In this document: positions 6,799 through 17,447 of the stretch, in pieces
Numbering within the stretch: the stretch's first letter is position 1
Layout: each line of letters begins with the position of its first letter
Origin: ZC4RG42 sp036676355
GTDB taxonomy: Bacteria > Pseudomonadota > Gammaproteobacteria > Burkholderiales > SG8-39
Assembly: GCA_036676355.1 (NCBI GenBank)
Contig: JAKFDA010000100.1
Location: 1-34,668 of the forward strand
Direction: 5' to 3'
Length of the DNA: 34,668 nucleotides
The notes under the pieces: model-generated
What the model was told of the DNA's origin: nothing
The model's input: the letters and a program-made list of their open reading frames with translations, nothing else
The model's database searches: none
Translations under genes and position numbers: made by a program

Positions 6799-8903
6799 GT
6801 GAACGAGATTAACTTCGCCGTGCCGGCGAGTTGGAGCTACGGCTTCGCGCTGCTCGCGTTCGCCGCTTTCGCCGTTCAATTGGGGCTGGGATGGCGCGGC
6901 GGCGCACGCGCTTCGGTACTGCTCGCCGCGGTCGTACTGAGCGCGGTTTGGGCCGCGGCCGGCCTGGCCTACACCCGTCTGGGTGATCCGTGGCTGTGGA
7001 CGCTCTGCCGCATGTTCGACCTGCTGCGTACCGGCGCACTGTGCACCTTCGTCATGTTGCTGCTGTACAGCGGCCGCACCCCGGCGGCGGAGCGCAGTTT
7101 CGCGCGCGGCCCCGCATTCACCGGCGCGCTCATTCTTGTCGCCATGCTGGCGCTCGCGGCGATGCTGCCGTCGCAGCCGCCCGGATTGCCGACGCTCGGC
7201 TCCCCCGCTCAGCGGCTGGGTTATATCGCGTTGCTCGGCGTCACCATTTTCGGTCTGGTGCTGATCGAGCAATTGTTTCGCAACACCCCGGAGGCTTCGC
7301 GCTGGGCGCTGAAGCCGTTGTGCCTGGGCGTGGGCGGTGCGTTCGTCTACAACCTGTTTATGTACGTCGATGCGGCGCTGTTCAGTCAGCTCGACGTCGC
7401 CGTATGGAGCGCGCACGCCGCGGTTCAGGCACTGATGGTGCCGTTCCTCGCGCTTGCGGCGGTGCGCAACAAGGCCTGGACGATCGACATCCATATGTCG
7501 CGCCGCGTGGTGTTTCATTCCACCGCGCTGCTCGCATCGGGTCTCTACCTGCTCGCGGCGGCGGGCGTCGGCTACTACGTGCGTTTCTTCGGCGGGACCT
7601 GGGGCAGCACGCTGCAGATCGCTTTGCTGTCGGGCGCCGTGCTGTTGCTGGCGAGCCTGGTGCTGTCGGGCACACTGCGTTCGCGCCTGCGGGTCTACGT
7701 CAACAAGAATTTCTTTTCCTATCGCTACGACTATCGCGAAGAGTGGCTGCGTTTCACCCGGCTTCTCGCGGCTCAGGACATCAGCGCAAATCTGCACGAG
7801 CGCGTCATCCGCGCGCTGGCCAACCTGGTGGAAAGCCCGGGCGGCGCGCTGTGGACGCGCGACGAGCAAGGCTGTTATCGGCAGGCCACGCGCTGGAATA
7901 TGCCCGCTGTCGTCGAGCTTGAGGCGGCCGATGGCGAACTGGCGAAATTTCTCGCGGCGCGAGGCTGGGTGGTCAACGTCGAGGAGTGCCGCGGCGATCC
8001 GGCACGTTATACCGAGCTCAAACTGCCGCACTGGTTGGCGTCGATGTCTTCGGCCTGGCTGCTCGTTCCACTCCTGGTCGGAGAGGAATTGAGCGGCTAT
8101 GTGGTGCTGGCAACGCCGCGGGCCAAACTCGAACTCGACTGGGAAGTGCTCGATCTGCTCAAGACCGCGGCACATCAGGCAGCCAGTTATCTGGGCCAGG
8201 CGCAGGCAACCGAGGCGTTGCTCGAAGCACGCAAGTTCGACGCCTTCAATCGCATGTCGGCTTTCGTCGTGCATGACCTGAAGAACCTGATCGCGCAGCT
8301 CAATCTGTTGCTGAAGAACGCCGAGCGCCATCGCGACAACCCGGAGTTTCAGGCCGACATGATCGATACCGTGAAGCATGTCGAGGAGCGTATGAATCAT
8401 CTGCTGTTGCAGTTGCGCGCCGGCGCCACGCCGGTCGAAAACCGCCGCGCCATCGATCTGGGCAGCGTGGTGCGCCGCGTGCAGCAGGCCAAGTGCCATG
8501 ATGCGAAGCGACTGAGCGTGAACGCCCCTGAAGGCGTCGCCGCGTTCGCGCATGAGGACCGCCTCGAACACGTGATCGGCCATCTGGTGCAGAACGCGCT
8601 CGATGCCACCGAACCGGGCGGACATGTCGCGGTGCGGGTTTACACCGAAGCGGAGGCGGCCGTCATCGACGTACGCGACAACGGCAGCGGCATGACCGCG
8701 GAGTTCGTCCGCGACCGGCTGTTCCGCCCATTCCAGACCACCAAACCCACCGGCATGGGGATTGGCGCATACGAAAGCGCGCAATACCTGCAGGCCATCG
8801 GCGGACGGCTGGTGGTCGAGAGCGAAGTCGACCGAGGTACCTGCATGAAAGTCCTGCTGCCGCGCCATAAGGCGGCGATTCCTCTCCCACTGGGCCGAGC
8901 CGC

Positions 8904-8907
<4 letters not shown>
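6799..8907 (+). CDS. prsK: PrsK, PEP-CTERM system sensor histidine kinase
   Basis: 702 aa from GTG 6799. About eight membrane helices occupy the first 290 residues; a GAF-like sensory region follows. The kinase core has the H-box FVVHDLKNLIAQLNLLL with the phosphorylated His492, an N-box (HLVQNALDAT), G1 (DVRDNGSGM, Asp627) and a G2 glycine loop (GMGIGAYES). VVHDLKN is typical of PrsK. It senses an unknown signal at the inner membrane and passes phosphate to PrsR, whose gene overlaps its stop by four bases. In Zoogloea-type bacteria this pair with RpoN controls PEP-CTERM protein genes. GTG 6799 is preferred over GTG 6739 or ATG 6748 because AGGGGAA lies about 11 bases upstream and the hairpin at 6757 would otherwise be coding. 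Confidence 0.93.
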
Positions 8908-10285
<1,378 letters not shown>

Positions 10286-10312
10286 CCGACTGCCTACCAG
10301 GGAAGGAATCGT

Positions 10313-13087
10313 ATGAAAACCCATCTTCCGTTAATCCGTGTTGTCGGCATTGCGCTCGCGGTTGCCGCATCGCTGCTTGCAGGCTGCGGCGAAAAACCCG
10401 AGACGCTGGTGAACTCGGCCAAGAGTTATCTGGCCGACAAGGACACTAACGCCGCGGTCATCCAACTGCGCAACGCGTTGCAGCAGGAACCGAATCATGC
10501 CGAGGCGCGCTATCTGCTCGGCGTGACCACGTTCGGACAACACGATTATCTGACCGCGGAAAAGGAACTGCGGCGCGCGCTCGAACTCGGTTATGCGGAG
10601 GACGCCGTGCTGCCGGCGCTTGCGCGATCGATGGTCGAGAACGGCAAGGATCGCGAATTGATCGACGAATACGGCACGCGTCAGTTGCAGGCACCGGCGG
10701 CGCGCGCGCCTTTCCAAACCGCATTGGGCGATGCATGGCTGGGACAGGGGAAAAACGACGAAGCCGCGCGCGCCTATGCCGATGCCTTGCAGGCGCAATC
10801 CGGTTACGCGCCGGCCGAGGCCGGTCGGGCGCGCGTGCTGGCCACGCGCGGCGATATGGATGGCGCTCGGCGGCTGGTGACTGCGACGCTCAAGGCGCAT
10901 CCGGACAGTGTGGAGACGTTGATGTTGAACGCCGAGCTCCTTGTCGCCGAAGGCAAGAACGCCGACGCCGCGCGAGCTTATGCCAGGGTCATCGATCTGC
11001 AGCCCGACAATCACGCGGCGCGACGCGGGCAGATTGCCGTGCTGATCGCCGAGAAGGACTATAAGCGCGCGGCGGCGCAGATCGAGGCCAGCAAAGAAGC
11101 AGGCGGCCACGATGCGCGGCTGGAATATCTGCAGGCTTTGCTGGCCTTGCGCGAGGGGCGCCATAGCGCGGCGGTGGAGCATGTGCAACAGGTGCTCAGA
11201 GGCTCGCCCAATCATGTCCCCAGTCTGTTGATCGCCGGTGCTGCGCAATTGCACATGGGCGAGTATGTGCGTGCCGAAGAGTCGTTGCGCAAAGTGCTGG
11301 ACTACCTGCCGCGGCACGAGGGCGCGCGCCGGATGCTGGTCAATGCGCAGTTGCGCATGGGGCAGGCCGAACGCGCGCAACAGACGCTGGAACCATTGCT
11401 CATCGGTAGCAAAGCGAATCCGCAGGTTCTCGCGCTGGCCGGCGAAGTGCATCTGGCCAATAACGACATGTCCGCCGCGACGGACTATTTCGAACGCGCC
11501 GCCAAGCTCGACCGCAACGACGCGGCAATCCGTGCGCGCCTGGGGCAGGTGCATTTCGCCGCAGGCGAAGAAGAGCGCGGCATCGAGGATCTCGAAGACG
11601 CCTCGGCCGCGGATGCGGAGAACTATCGCGCGGACCTGCTGCTCGTGCTCAACCATATCCGCAACAAACAGTTCGACCAGGCCGCAAAGGCTTTGAAAAC
11701 GCTGGAGAAGAAACAGCCGAACAATCCGGTGACGCATAACGTCAAGGGCGTGCTGTATATCGCGCAGAAGCAGCCCGAAGCCGGTCGCGCAAGCCTGGAA
11801 AAAGCGTTATCGATCGATCCGTACTATTACCCGGCGCTGATGAATCTGGCGCGACTCGACATTCGCGACGGGAAGCCGGCCGTCGCGCGTAAGCGATTCG
11901 AGGACGCGCTGGCGCAAAAGCCGAACAATGAGCAGTTGCTGCTCGGCTACGCCAATGTGTTGAACAGCACCGGTGCCGGCGCCGACGAAGTGGCGCGAAC
12001 GGTGGAGCGCGCGGCGCGGGAAAATCCCACCTCGGCGAGCGCGCATGTCGCACTCATCAATTACCACCGCCGCAGCAAAAACCGCGAGGCCGCCTTGTCG
12101 GCTGCGCAAAGAGCGCTTGCCTCGTTGCCGGACAACACCGCCGTGCTCGACGCGGCCGGCCAGGCCCAACTCGCCGCCGGGGAAACACAACAGGCGATCA
12201 GCACGTTCCAGAAGCAGGTCAATGCGTCGCCCAATTCGCCCAACGGCTACTTGCGGCTGGCCCAGGCCTACAGCGTCGAGAAAAACGTCGATGGCGCCAT
12301 TCAAGCGCTGCGCAAGGCGATTGCGATCCGTCCCGACCTCGACAGCGCGAAGACACAAATCGTCGGGCTGCTGCTGGCCACCCATCGCACCGACGAGGCG
12401 CTGGCGGAAGCGCGCAAGCTGCAGAAAGCGGATGCCAAGGATCCGCTCGGTTATGCGCTCGAAGGCGATATCTATGCCGCGCAGAGCAAGTGGCCCGATG
12501 CCGAGCGCCACTATCGCGAGGCGTTGCAACGGTCGCCGGATAGCACAGCGGTGTTCATCAAATTGCATAGCGTGTTCGAGCAGACCGATCGCGGCGAGGG
12601 CAAGGCGCTCGCTTCGAAGTGGGTGCAGGCGCACCCCGAGGACATCGCGGCGCGCAATTACCTGGCCGAGCGCGAGCTGCGCGAGAAGGACTATTCCGCC
12701 GCCATCGGGCACTACAAGGCCATCCTCAGCGCCCAACCGCGCAACGCCCTCGTTCTGAACAATATGGCCTGGGCATCGGCACAGCAGAAAGATCCGCACG
12801 CGATCGAATATGCGCAGAAAGCCTACGACATCGCCCCGACGAATCCGGCCATTATGGACACGCTGGGCACGCTGCTCGTGGACAAGGGTGAAGTCGAACG
12901 CGGCCTGCCGCTGCTCGAACAGGCGGTCAAGCTTGCGCCCGAGGCCCCCACCATCCGCATCAATTACGCCAAGGCGTTGATCAAGGCAGGCAAGGGCCAG
13001 GCCGCGCGGACCGAGCTGCAAGGCTTGGTGAATCATGAAAACGCGCAAGTCAAATCAGAGGCCGAGAACTTGCTCAAGACCTTATAG
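10313..13087 (+). CDS. prsT: PrsT, TPR-repeat lipoprotein of the PEP-CTERM exopolysaccharide system
   Basis: 924 aa. A lipoprotein signal ends in LLAGC with lipidated Cys25. The rest is a long array of tetratricopeptide repeats (for example DTNAAVIQLRNALQQEPNHA and AIQALRKAIAIRPDLDSAK), more than twenty helix pairs. Length, lipobox and position match the PrsT family, which occurs with exosortase A. It is probably an outer-membrane-anchored periplasmic scaffold in polysaccharide export or PEP-CTERM handling, comparable to AlgK or PelB TPR domains; this role is inference. GGAAGGA five bases before ATG 10313 supports the start. It follows prsR after a 56-bp spacer that contains the TAAG tract. 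Confidence 0.94.
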   Translation: MKTHLPLIRVVGIALAVAASLLAGCGEKPETLVNSAKSYLADKDTNAAVIQLRNALQQEPNHAEARYLLGVTTFGQHDYLTAEKELRRALELGYAEDAVLPALARSMVENGKDRELIDEYGTRQLQAPAARAPFQTALGDAWLGQGKNDEAARAYADALQAQSGYAPAEAGRARVLATRGDMDGARRLVTATLKAHPDSVETLMLNAELLVAEGKNADAARAYARVIDLQPDNHAARRGQIAVLIAEKDYKRAAAQIEASKEAGGHDARLEYLQALLALREGRHSAAVEHVQQVLRGSPNHVPSLLIAGAAQLHMGEYVRAEESLRKVLDYLPRHEGARRMLVNAQLRMGQAERAQQTLEPLLIGSKANPQVLALAGEVHLANNDMSAATDYFERAAKLDRNDAAIRARLGQVHFAAGEEERGIEDLEDASAADAENYRADLLLVLNHIRNKQFDQAAKALKTLEKKQPNNPVTHNVKGVLYIAQKQPEAGRASLEKALSIDPYYYPALMNLARLDIRDGKPAVARKRFEDALAQKPNNEQLLLGYANVLNSTGAGADEVARTVERAARENPTSASAHVALINYHRRSKNREAALSAAQRALASLPDNTAVLDAAGQAQLAAGETQQAISTFQKQVNASPNSPNGYLRLAQAYSVEKNVDGAIQALRKAIAIRPDLDSAKTQIVGLLLATHRTDEALAEARKLQKADAKDPLGYALEGDIYAAQSKWPDAERHYREALQRSPDSTAVFIKLHSVFEQTDRGEGKALASKWVQAHPEDIAARNYLAERELREKDYSAAIGHYKAILSAQPRNALVLNNMAWASAQQKDPHAIEYAQKAYDIAPTNPAIMDTLGTLLVDKGEVERGLPLLEQAVKLAPEAPTIRINYAKALIKAGKGQAARTELQGLVNHENAQVKSEAENLLKTL

Positions 13088-13129
13088 GTGCAGTGCCTTC
13101 GGTTCGCAACACTAAACCAGAGAGAAAAC

Positions 13130-14410
13130 ATGACCACAGTAGGCGTTATCGGCCTCGGGTATGTAGGACTGCCCCTGGCCGTGAATTTCGGCAAAAAGTA
13201 CCCGACAGTCGGCTTTGATATGTCTGACGAAAAGGTTCGTGCTTATCGTGATTATTACGACCCGACCGGTGAAGTCTCCACGGACGACTTGAAGGCCGCG
13301 GTATTACTGCAGGCCACTACCAATCCGGAAGAGATTGCCAAAGCGGAATTCATAGTCGTCGCAGTGCCGACCCCGATCGACAACGCGCATCAGCCGGATT
13401 TCCGCCCGCTTATAGGCGCGAGTGAGTTGATCGGACGATATATGAAGCGCGGGGCTACCGTAGTGTATGAATCGACGGTATATCCGGGCGCAACCGAAGA
13501 GGTGTGCATTCCGGTGCTGGAGAAGCATTCCGGTATGAAGTGGAAGCGCGATTTCTTCGTGGGCTACTCGCCCGAGCGCATCAATCCCGGCGACAAGGAA
13601 CACACACTGACAAAAATCGTCAAGGTTGTTTCCGGCGATACGCCGAGGACGCTCGACTTGGTTGCGCAGATGTATTCCAGCGTTGTTGACGCCGGGGTGC
13701 ACCGCGCGAGCAGCATCAAGGTGGCCGAGGCGGCAAAAGTTATCGAGAACACACAGCGCGATCTCAACATCGCGTTGGTAAACGAGCTGTCGCTCATTTT
13801 TCACCGGGTCGGCATCGACACCGACGAAGTTCTACAGGCGGCCGGCACCAAATGGAACTTCCTGCCTTTCCGGCCCGGCCTGGTCGGCGGACATTGCATC
13901 GGCGTCGATCCCTACTATCTGACGCACAAGGCGGAGATGCTCGGCTATCATCCACAGGTCATTCTGGCCGGTCGGCGTATCAACGACTGCATGGGCAAGT
14001 ACATCGCCGAGCAGACGGTAAAGCAGATGACGTTGGCCGGGCATGGCGTAAAGAACGCCGATGTCATCGTTCTGGGACTGACGTTTAAGGAAGACTGCCC
14101 GGATCTGCGTAACTCCAAGGTGATCGATATCGTCCGCGAGTTGCAGTCTTATGGAGCGACGGTGCACGTACATGATCCCATCGCCAGCGACGAGCACGCG
14201 ATGGCCGAATACGGAATAAAACTCGCGGCATGGGCTGAACTGCCACGTGCCTGCGCGATTGTTTCAGCGGTGGCGCATAGGTCATTGATCGAGCGTTCGG
14301 TACAAGACTACATTCAAAAACTCGTGCCCAACGGCATATATATGGACGTGAAAGGAAAGGCGGACGCCCAGGCGCTTACCGCGCATGGTATAGGAGTGTG
14401 GCGTCTCTAA
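13130..14410 (+). CDS. tviB: TviB-type nucleotide-sugar dehydrogenase
   Basis: 426 aa. N-terminal NAD-binding GLGYVGLPLAVNFGKK, central VPTPID and ESTVYPGATEE, GYSPERINPGDKEH, and the catalytic cysteine Cys256 in GGHCIGVDPYYLTHKAE. The many matches to TviB/WbpO enzymes (KVIENTQRDLNIALVNEL, KWNFLPFRPGLVGGHC) point to oxidation of UDP-N-acetyl-hexosamine C6 to a uronic acid. This is the precursor of acidic amino-sugar polymers such as Vi-like capsule. ATG 13130 is chosen because the homologous N-terminus starts at TTVGVIGLGY and AGAGAG precedes it; an earlier GTG at 13088 adds an unrelated segment. Its codons are richer in A and T (GTA, TAT, ATA) than those of its neighbours, which suggests later acquisition. 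Confidence 0.93.
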   Translation: MTTVGVIGLGYVGLPLAVNFGKKYPTVGFDMSDEKVRAYRDYYDPTGEVSTDDLKAAVLLQATTNPEEIAKAEFIVVAVPTPIDNAHQPDFRPLIGASELIGRYMKRGATVVYESTVYPGATEEVCIPVLEKHSGMKWKRDFFVGYSPERINPGDKEHTLTKIVKVVSGDTPRTLDLVAQMYSSVVDAGVHRASSIKVAEAAKVIENTQRDLNIALVNELSLIFHRVGIDTDEVLQAAGTKWNFLPFRPGLVGGHCIGVDPYYLTHKAEMLGYHPQVILAGRRINDCMGKYIAEQTVKQMTLAGHGVKNADVIVLGLTFKEDCPDLRNSKVIDIVRELQSYGATVHVHDPIASDEHAMAEYGIKLAAWAELPRACAIVSAVAHRSLIERSVQDYIQKLVPNGIYMDVKGKADAQALTAHGIGVWRL

Positions 14411-14413
14411 AAT

Positions 14414-15484
14414 ATGGCTTCAAAAAACCTACTAAAAGCCATCGCGCAACAACCGCGTCGCTGGCTGGTCACCGGGTCGGCGGGTTTCATCGGTTCGCAT
14501 CTGCTCGAACAACTGCTCAAGCTCGGGCAACACGTCACCAGTCTCGATAATTTCGCCACCGGTTACCGTCACAACCTCGATGAGGTGCATCGTGCGGTCG
14601 GCGACGAAGCGTGGTCGCGTCATCGCTTCATCGAAGGCGACATCAGCGATCTCGCTACCTGTCGCGACGCTTGCGCCGGCGTCGATATCGTGTTGCATCA
14701 GGCGGCGCTGGGTTCGGTGCCGCGCTCGCTGGCCGATCCGCTCACCACGAACGCGGCCAACGTCACGGGATTTCTCAACATGTTGGTCGCCGCGCGCGAT
14801 GCCGGCGCCAAGCGCTTCGTCTACGCCGCGTCGAGTTCGACCTACGGTGATTCGCCCACGTTGCCGAAGGTGGAAGACAAGATCGGCCGTCCGCTGTCAC
14901 CTTATGCTGTGACAAAGTATGTCAACGAACTGTATGCCGACGTGTTCTCGCGCGCGTACGGTTTGGAAACAATCGGGCTGCGCTATTTCAATGTCTTCGG
15001 TGCGCGCCAGGATCCGCAAGGTGCCTATGCGGCAGTGATTCCGCGCTGGGTCGCGGCGCTGTTGCACGGCGAACAGGTAGTGATCAACGGCGACGGCGAA
15101 ACCTCGCGCGACTTCTGCTACATCGCCAATACCGTGCAGGCGAATCTGTTGGCCGGCACCACGGACGATGCGGATGCCGTCGATGAGGTTTACAACGTTG
15201 CCGTCGGCGGTCGCACTTCGCTGAATGAGTTGTTTGCGCTGCTGCGCGATCTGCTCGCCGAGCGCTTGCCCAAGATCGCCGACGCGCGCGCGGTGCACGC
15301 CGATTTTCGCCCGGGCGACGTTCGTCATTCGCAAGCCGATATTTCAAAGGCATGCCGCTTGCTCGGCTACGAGCCGACGCACGACGTACGCGCCGGTCTG
15401 AGCGAGGCGCTTAGCTGGTACGTCGAACGCTTCGCCACGAGGAGTTCGGCTGATGTATCGAGCAAGACCATGGCGACGCCATGA
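14414..15484 (+). CDS. tviC: TviC/WbpP-type UDP-N-acetylhexosamine 4-epimerase
   Basis: 356 aa, extended short-chain dehydrogenase fold. NAD-binding GSAGFIGSHLLEQLLKLGQ near residue 22, the serine cluster AASSSTYGDSP, and the catalytic pair Tyr164/Lys168 in SPYAVTKYVNELYA. The stretch RYFNVFGARQDPQGAYAAVI is typical of the TviC/WbpP group, which epimerises UDP-GlcNAc/GalNAc or their uronic acids at C4. It follows tviB after three bases and completes the same two-step pathway. Its high-GC codon use contrasts with tviB. The last 32 bases overlap the transglycosylase gene in another frame. Confidence 0.92.
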   Translation: MASKNLLKAIAQQPRRWLVTGSAGFIGSHLLEQLLKLGQHVTSLDNFATGYRHNLDEVHRAVGDEAWSRHRFIEGDISDLATCRDACAGVDIVLHQAALGSVPRSLADPLTTNAANVTGFLNMLVAARDAGAKRFVYAASSSTYGDSPTLPKVEDKIGRPLSPYAVTKYVNELYADVFSRAYGLETIGLRYFNVFGARQDPQGAYAAVIPRWVAALLHGEQVVINGDGETSRDFCYIANTVQANLLAGTTDDADAVDEVYNVAVGGRTSLNELFALLRDLLAERLPKIADARAVHADFRPGDVRHSQADISKACRLLGYEPTHDVRAGLSEALSWYVERFATRSSADVSSKTMATP

Positions 15485-16355
15485 CCATCGTATTGCAATT
15501 GGATTAAGCGCCGTCGTTGCGCTGGTTTCCGGCGCTGCGAATGCCGGAACGGTTGCGAATGAAACGACGGCGCTGACGCGCGAAGCCGTTGCTTTCGAGC
15601 ATGGCGAAGGTGTTGCGAAGGATCAACTCAAGGCGGCGGCGCTGTATTGTCAGGCCGCACGCGCGGGCGATGCCGAAGCGCAGTACGCATTGGGGTGGAT
15701 GTATACGAACGGCCGCGGTGTGCCGCGCGATGATGCAATGGCTAAGGGTTTGTTCGATCTCGCCATTGCGCGCGGGCATCTATACGCCGAGCGCGCCCTG
15801 CATTTCGTCGCGCACGCACAAGCGCGTCTGCCGGACTGCATGCGGCCGCCCGTGGTGGCGCATGCCGACAAAGTCGCAGTGCCGCTGGCCGAACTGCCGG
15901 CGTACAAGCGCAAGGTGGTCGAGATCGTGCGGCGCCTCGCCCCCAGCTACGATGTCGAACCGGCCCTGGCGCTGGCGGTCATTGCGGTCGAATCGAATTT
16001 CAACGCCACTGCGCGTTCACCGAAGAACGCGCAGGGACTGATGCAACTGATTCCCGCCACAGCGGAGCGATTCAACGTCAAGAATGCGCTGGACCCGATC
16101 GACAACATCAAGGGCGGCCTCGCCTATTTGCGCTGGTTGCTGTCCTACTACCGTGGCCAGGTCGAACTTGCCGTTGCCGCCTATAACGCGGGCGAAGGCA
16201 CGGTCGATCGCTATCGCGGCGTGCCGCCGTATCCGGAGACGCGCGACTACGTGCGCAAGATCCAGCGCCTCTACGCGGAAGCGGAACACCCCTTCGACGA
16301 CAGCGTGGCGCGCGCTTCGCCTGTCATCGCACAGATCGCCGCGAACGACATGTAG
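15453..16355 (+). CDS. Lytic transglycosylase with Sel1-type repeats
   Basis: 300 aa. A signal peptide ends near GAANA. Residues 35-110 contain Sel1-like repeat units (AQYALGWMYTNGRGVPRDDA). The C-terminal half is a family-1 SLT domain: catalytic Glu180 in IAVESNFNATARSPKNAQG, then GLMQLIPATAERF and VAAYNAGEGTVDRY. It should cut peptidoglycan between MurNAc and GlcNAc in the periplasm; in an exopolysaccharide locus this may open the wall for an export complex (inference). The GAGGAG eight bases before ATG 15453 supports the start, which lies 32 bases inside the epimerase gene and implies translational coupling. Confidence 0.9.
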   Translation: MYRARPWRRHDHRIAIGLSAVVALVSGAANAGTVANETTALTREAVAFEHGEGVAKDQLKAAALYCQAARAGDAEAQYALGWMYTNGRGVPRDDAMAKGLFDLAIARGHLYAERALHFVAHAQARLPDCMRPPVVAHADKVAVPLAELPAYKRKVVEIVRRLAPSYDVEPALALAVIAVESNFNATARSPKNAQGLMQLIPATAERFNVKNALDPIDNIKGGLAYLRWLLSYYRGQVELAVAAYNAGEGTVDRYRGVPPYPETRDYVRKIQRLYAEAEHPFDDSVARASPVIAQIAANDM

Positions 16356-16363
16356 TCGTGCGT

Positions 16364-17164
16364 ATGGATGAGCGCCGCGCGCTGGTCCACGCGACGGCGC
16401 GGCTGAGCGTGTGGCTGCTCGGCTGCGCGATATGCGCAATCGCCGCTGCGCAACCGTCGGCATCGGAAGAAATCATTGCGCGCATCAAGCCGTCCATCGT
16501 TGCGGTCGGCACCTATCAAGCAAGCCGCACGCCGCCGTTCCGATTCCGCGGCACCGGTTTCGCCGTCGGCGACGGGCAAACCATTGTCACCAACGCACAT
16601 GTGCTGAGTGCGAAAATCCATCGCGAAAAACTGGAAAAACTCGTCATCGCGCTGCCGTTGTCGGATGGCCGCGTGGAGATCAGAATCGCGCGGGCTTCGG
16701 CTGCCGACCCTTCGCACGATCTCGCGCTTCTGCGTATCGGCGAACCGCTGCCGGCACTGGCGGTGGGCGACGCGCAGGAAGTGCGCGAGGGCCACGCGTT
16801 GCTCTTCACCGGCTTCCCGATCGGCAATGCGCTCGGACTTTATCCGGCTACCCATCGCGCGATGGTTTCCGCGATCACGCCGATCGCCATTCCGTTGCCG
16901 AACGGTCACCACCTCAGCGCTGAAATTGTGCGCCGCCTGTCGCGCGAACATTTTCCGGTTTTTCAGCTCGATGCCACAGCCTATCCGGGCAACAGCGGCA
17001 GCCCGCTGTACGATCCCGTGAGCGGCGAAGTGCAGGGCGTGATCAACATGGTGTTCGTCAAAGGCAGCAAGGAAGCAGCGCTCAGCGATCCGAGCGGCAT
17101 CACCTACGCAATTCCGGCGATACATCTGCACGAGCTGTTGCAGCGCGTCGCGGAGAATCCATAA
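16364..17164 (+). CDS. Secreted trypsin-like serine protease
   Basis: 266 aa. A signal peptide or anchor (LSVWLLGCAICAIAAAQ) is followed by a trypsin-like domain with a complete triad: His79 (VTNAHVL), Asp119 (SHDLALLRI) and Ser211 (YPGNSGSPLYD). The serine motif resembles the DegP/HtrA group (GNSGGP in most members), but no PDZ domain follows, so it is a single-domain member acting in the periplasm. ATG 16364 starts eight bases after the transglycosylase stop, so it is probably the last gene of this operon. It may process exported proteins of the locus; no substrate is known. GTG 16358 is an alternative start two codons earlier. Confidence 0.9.
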   Translation: MDERRALVHATARLSVWLLGCAICAIAAAQPSASEEIIARIKPSIVAVGTYQASRTPPFRFRGTGFAVGDGQTIVTNAHVLSAKIHREKLEKLVIALPLSDGRVEIRIARASAADPSHDLALLRIGEPLPALAVGDAQEVREGHALLFTGFPIGNALGLYPATHRAMVSAITPIAIPLPNGHHLSAEIVRRLSREHFPVFQLDATAYPGNSGSPLYDPVSGEVQGVINMVFVKGSKEAALSDPSGITYAIPAIHLHELLQRVAENP

Positions 17165-17447
17165 AGCTTTCTTTAAAAATTTGAAACCGGAGGACACGGA
17201 GAAAACCTTCCCGGACGTCATTCCTATACGTTCAAGAACGAATTCTTGAGCGTTAAGATTCCCGAGGACGTTTGGGGAGAGGGGCGGGACAGGCTTCGCG
17301 GGAATGACGGTATATCTTCTACCGTCGGTGGCGCAACCACGTTCAAGATGCGCCAAGGAAGACTCCGGAGAAAACAGTTCTTGAAGTTCTCTGTGCTTCT
17401 CTGTGATCTCTGTGTTTCAAGATTTTCGCTTTTCGCTTTTCGCTGCG
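17165..17447. repeat. Spacer made of nested inverted repeats
   Basis: The 283-bp spacer between convergent genes has TTGAAAC (17181-17187) facing GTTTCAA (17414-17420), with purine-rich GGAGGACACGGAGAAAAC on one side and pyrimidine-rich TTCTCTGTGCTTCTCTGTG on the other. Inside are CGTCATTCC (17216-17224) facing GGAATGACG (17301-17309), and the small palindrome CAAGAA-cgaa-TTCTTG (17233-17248). The outer part recurs at 34042-34067 and the inner part at 33983. This looks like an accumulation of dispersed extragenic repeats. Confidence 0.75.

Noticed and set aside
5635..8868. A 1077-codon minus-strand open frame
   Set aside because: It is antisense to epsB and prsK, Arg/Gln/His-rich without any domain, and arises from G/C-ending codons on the other strand.
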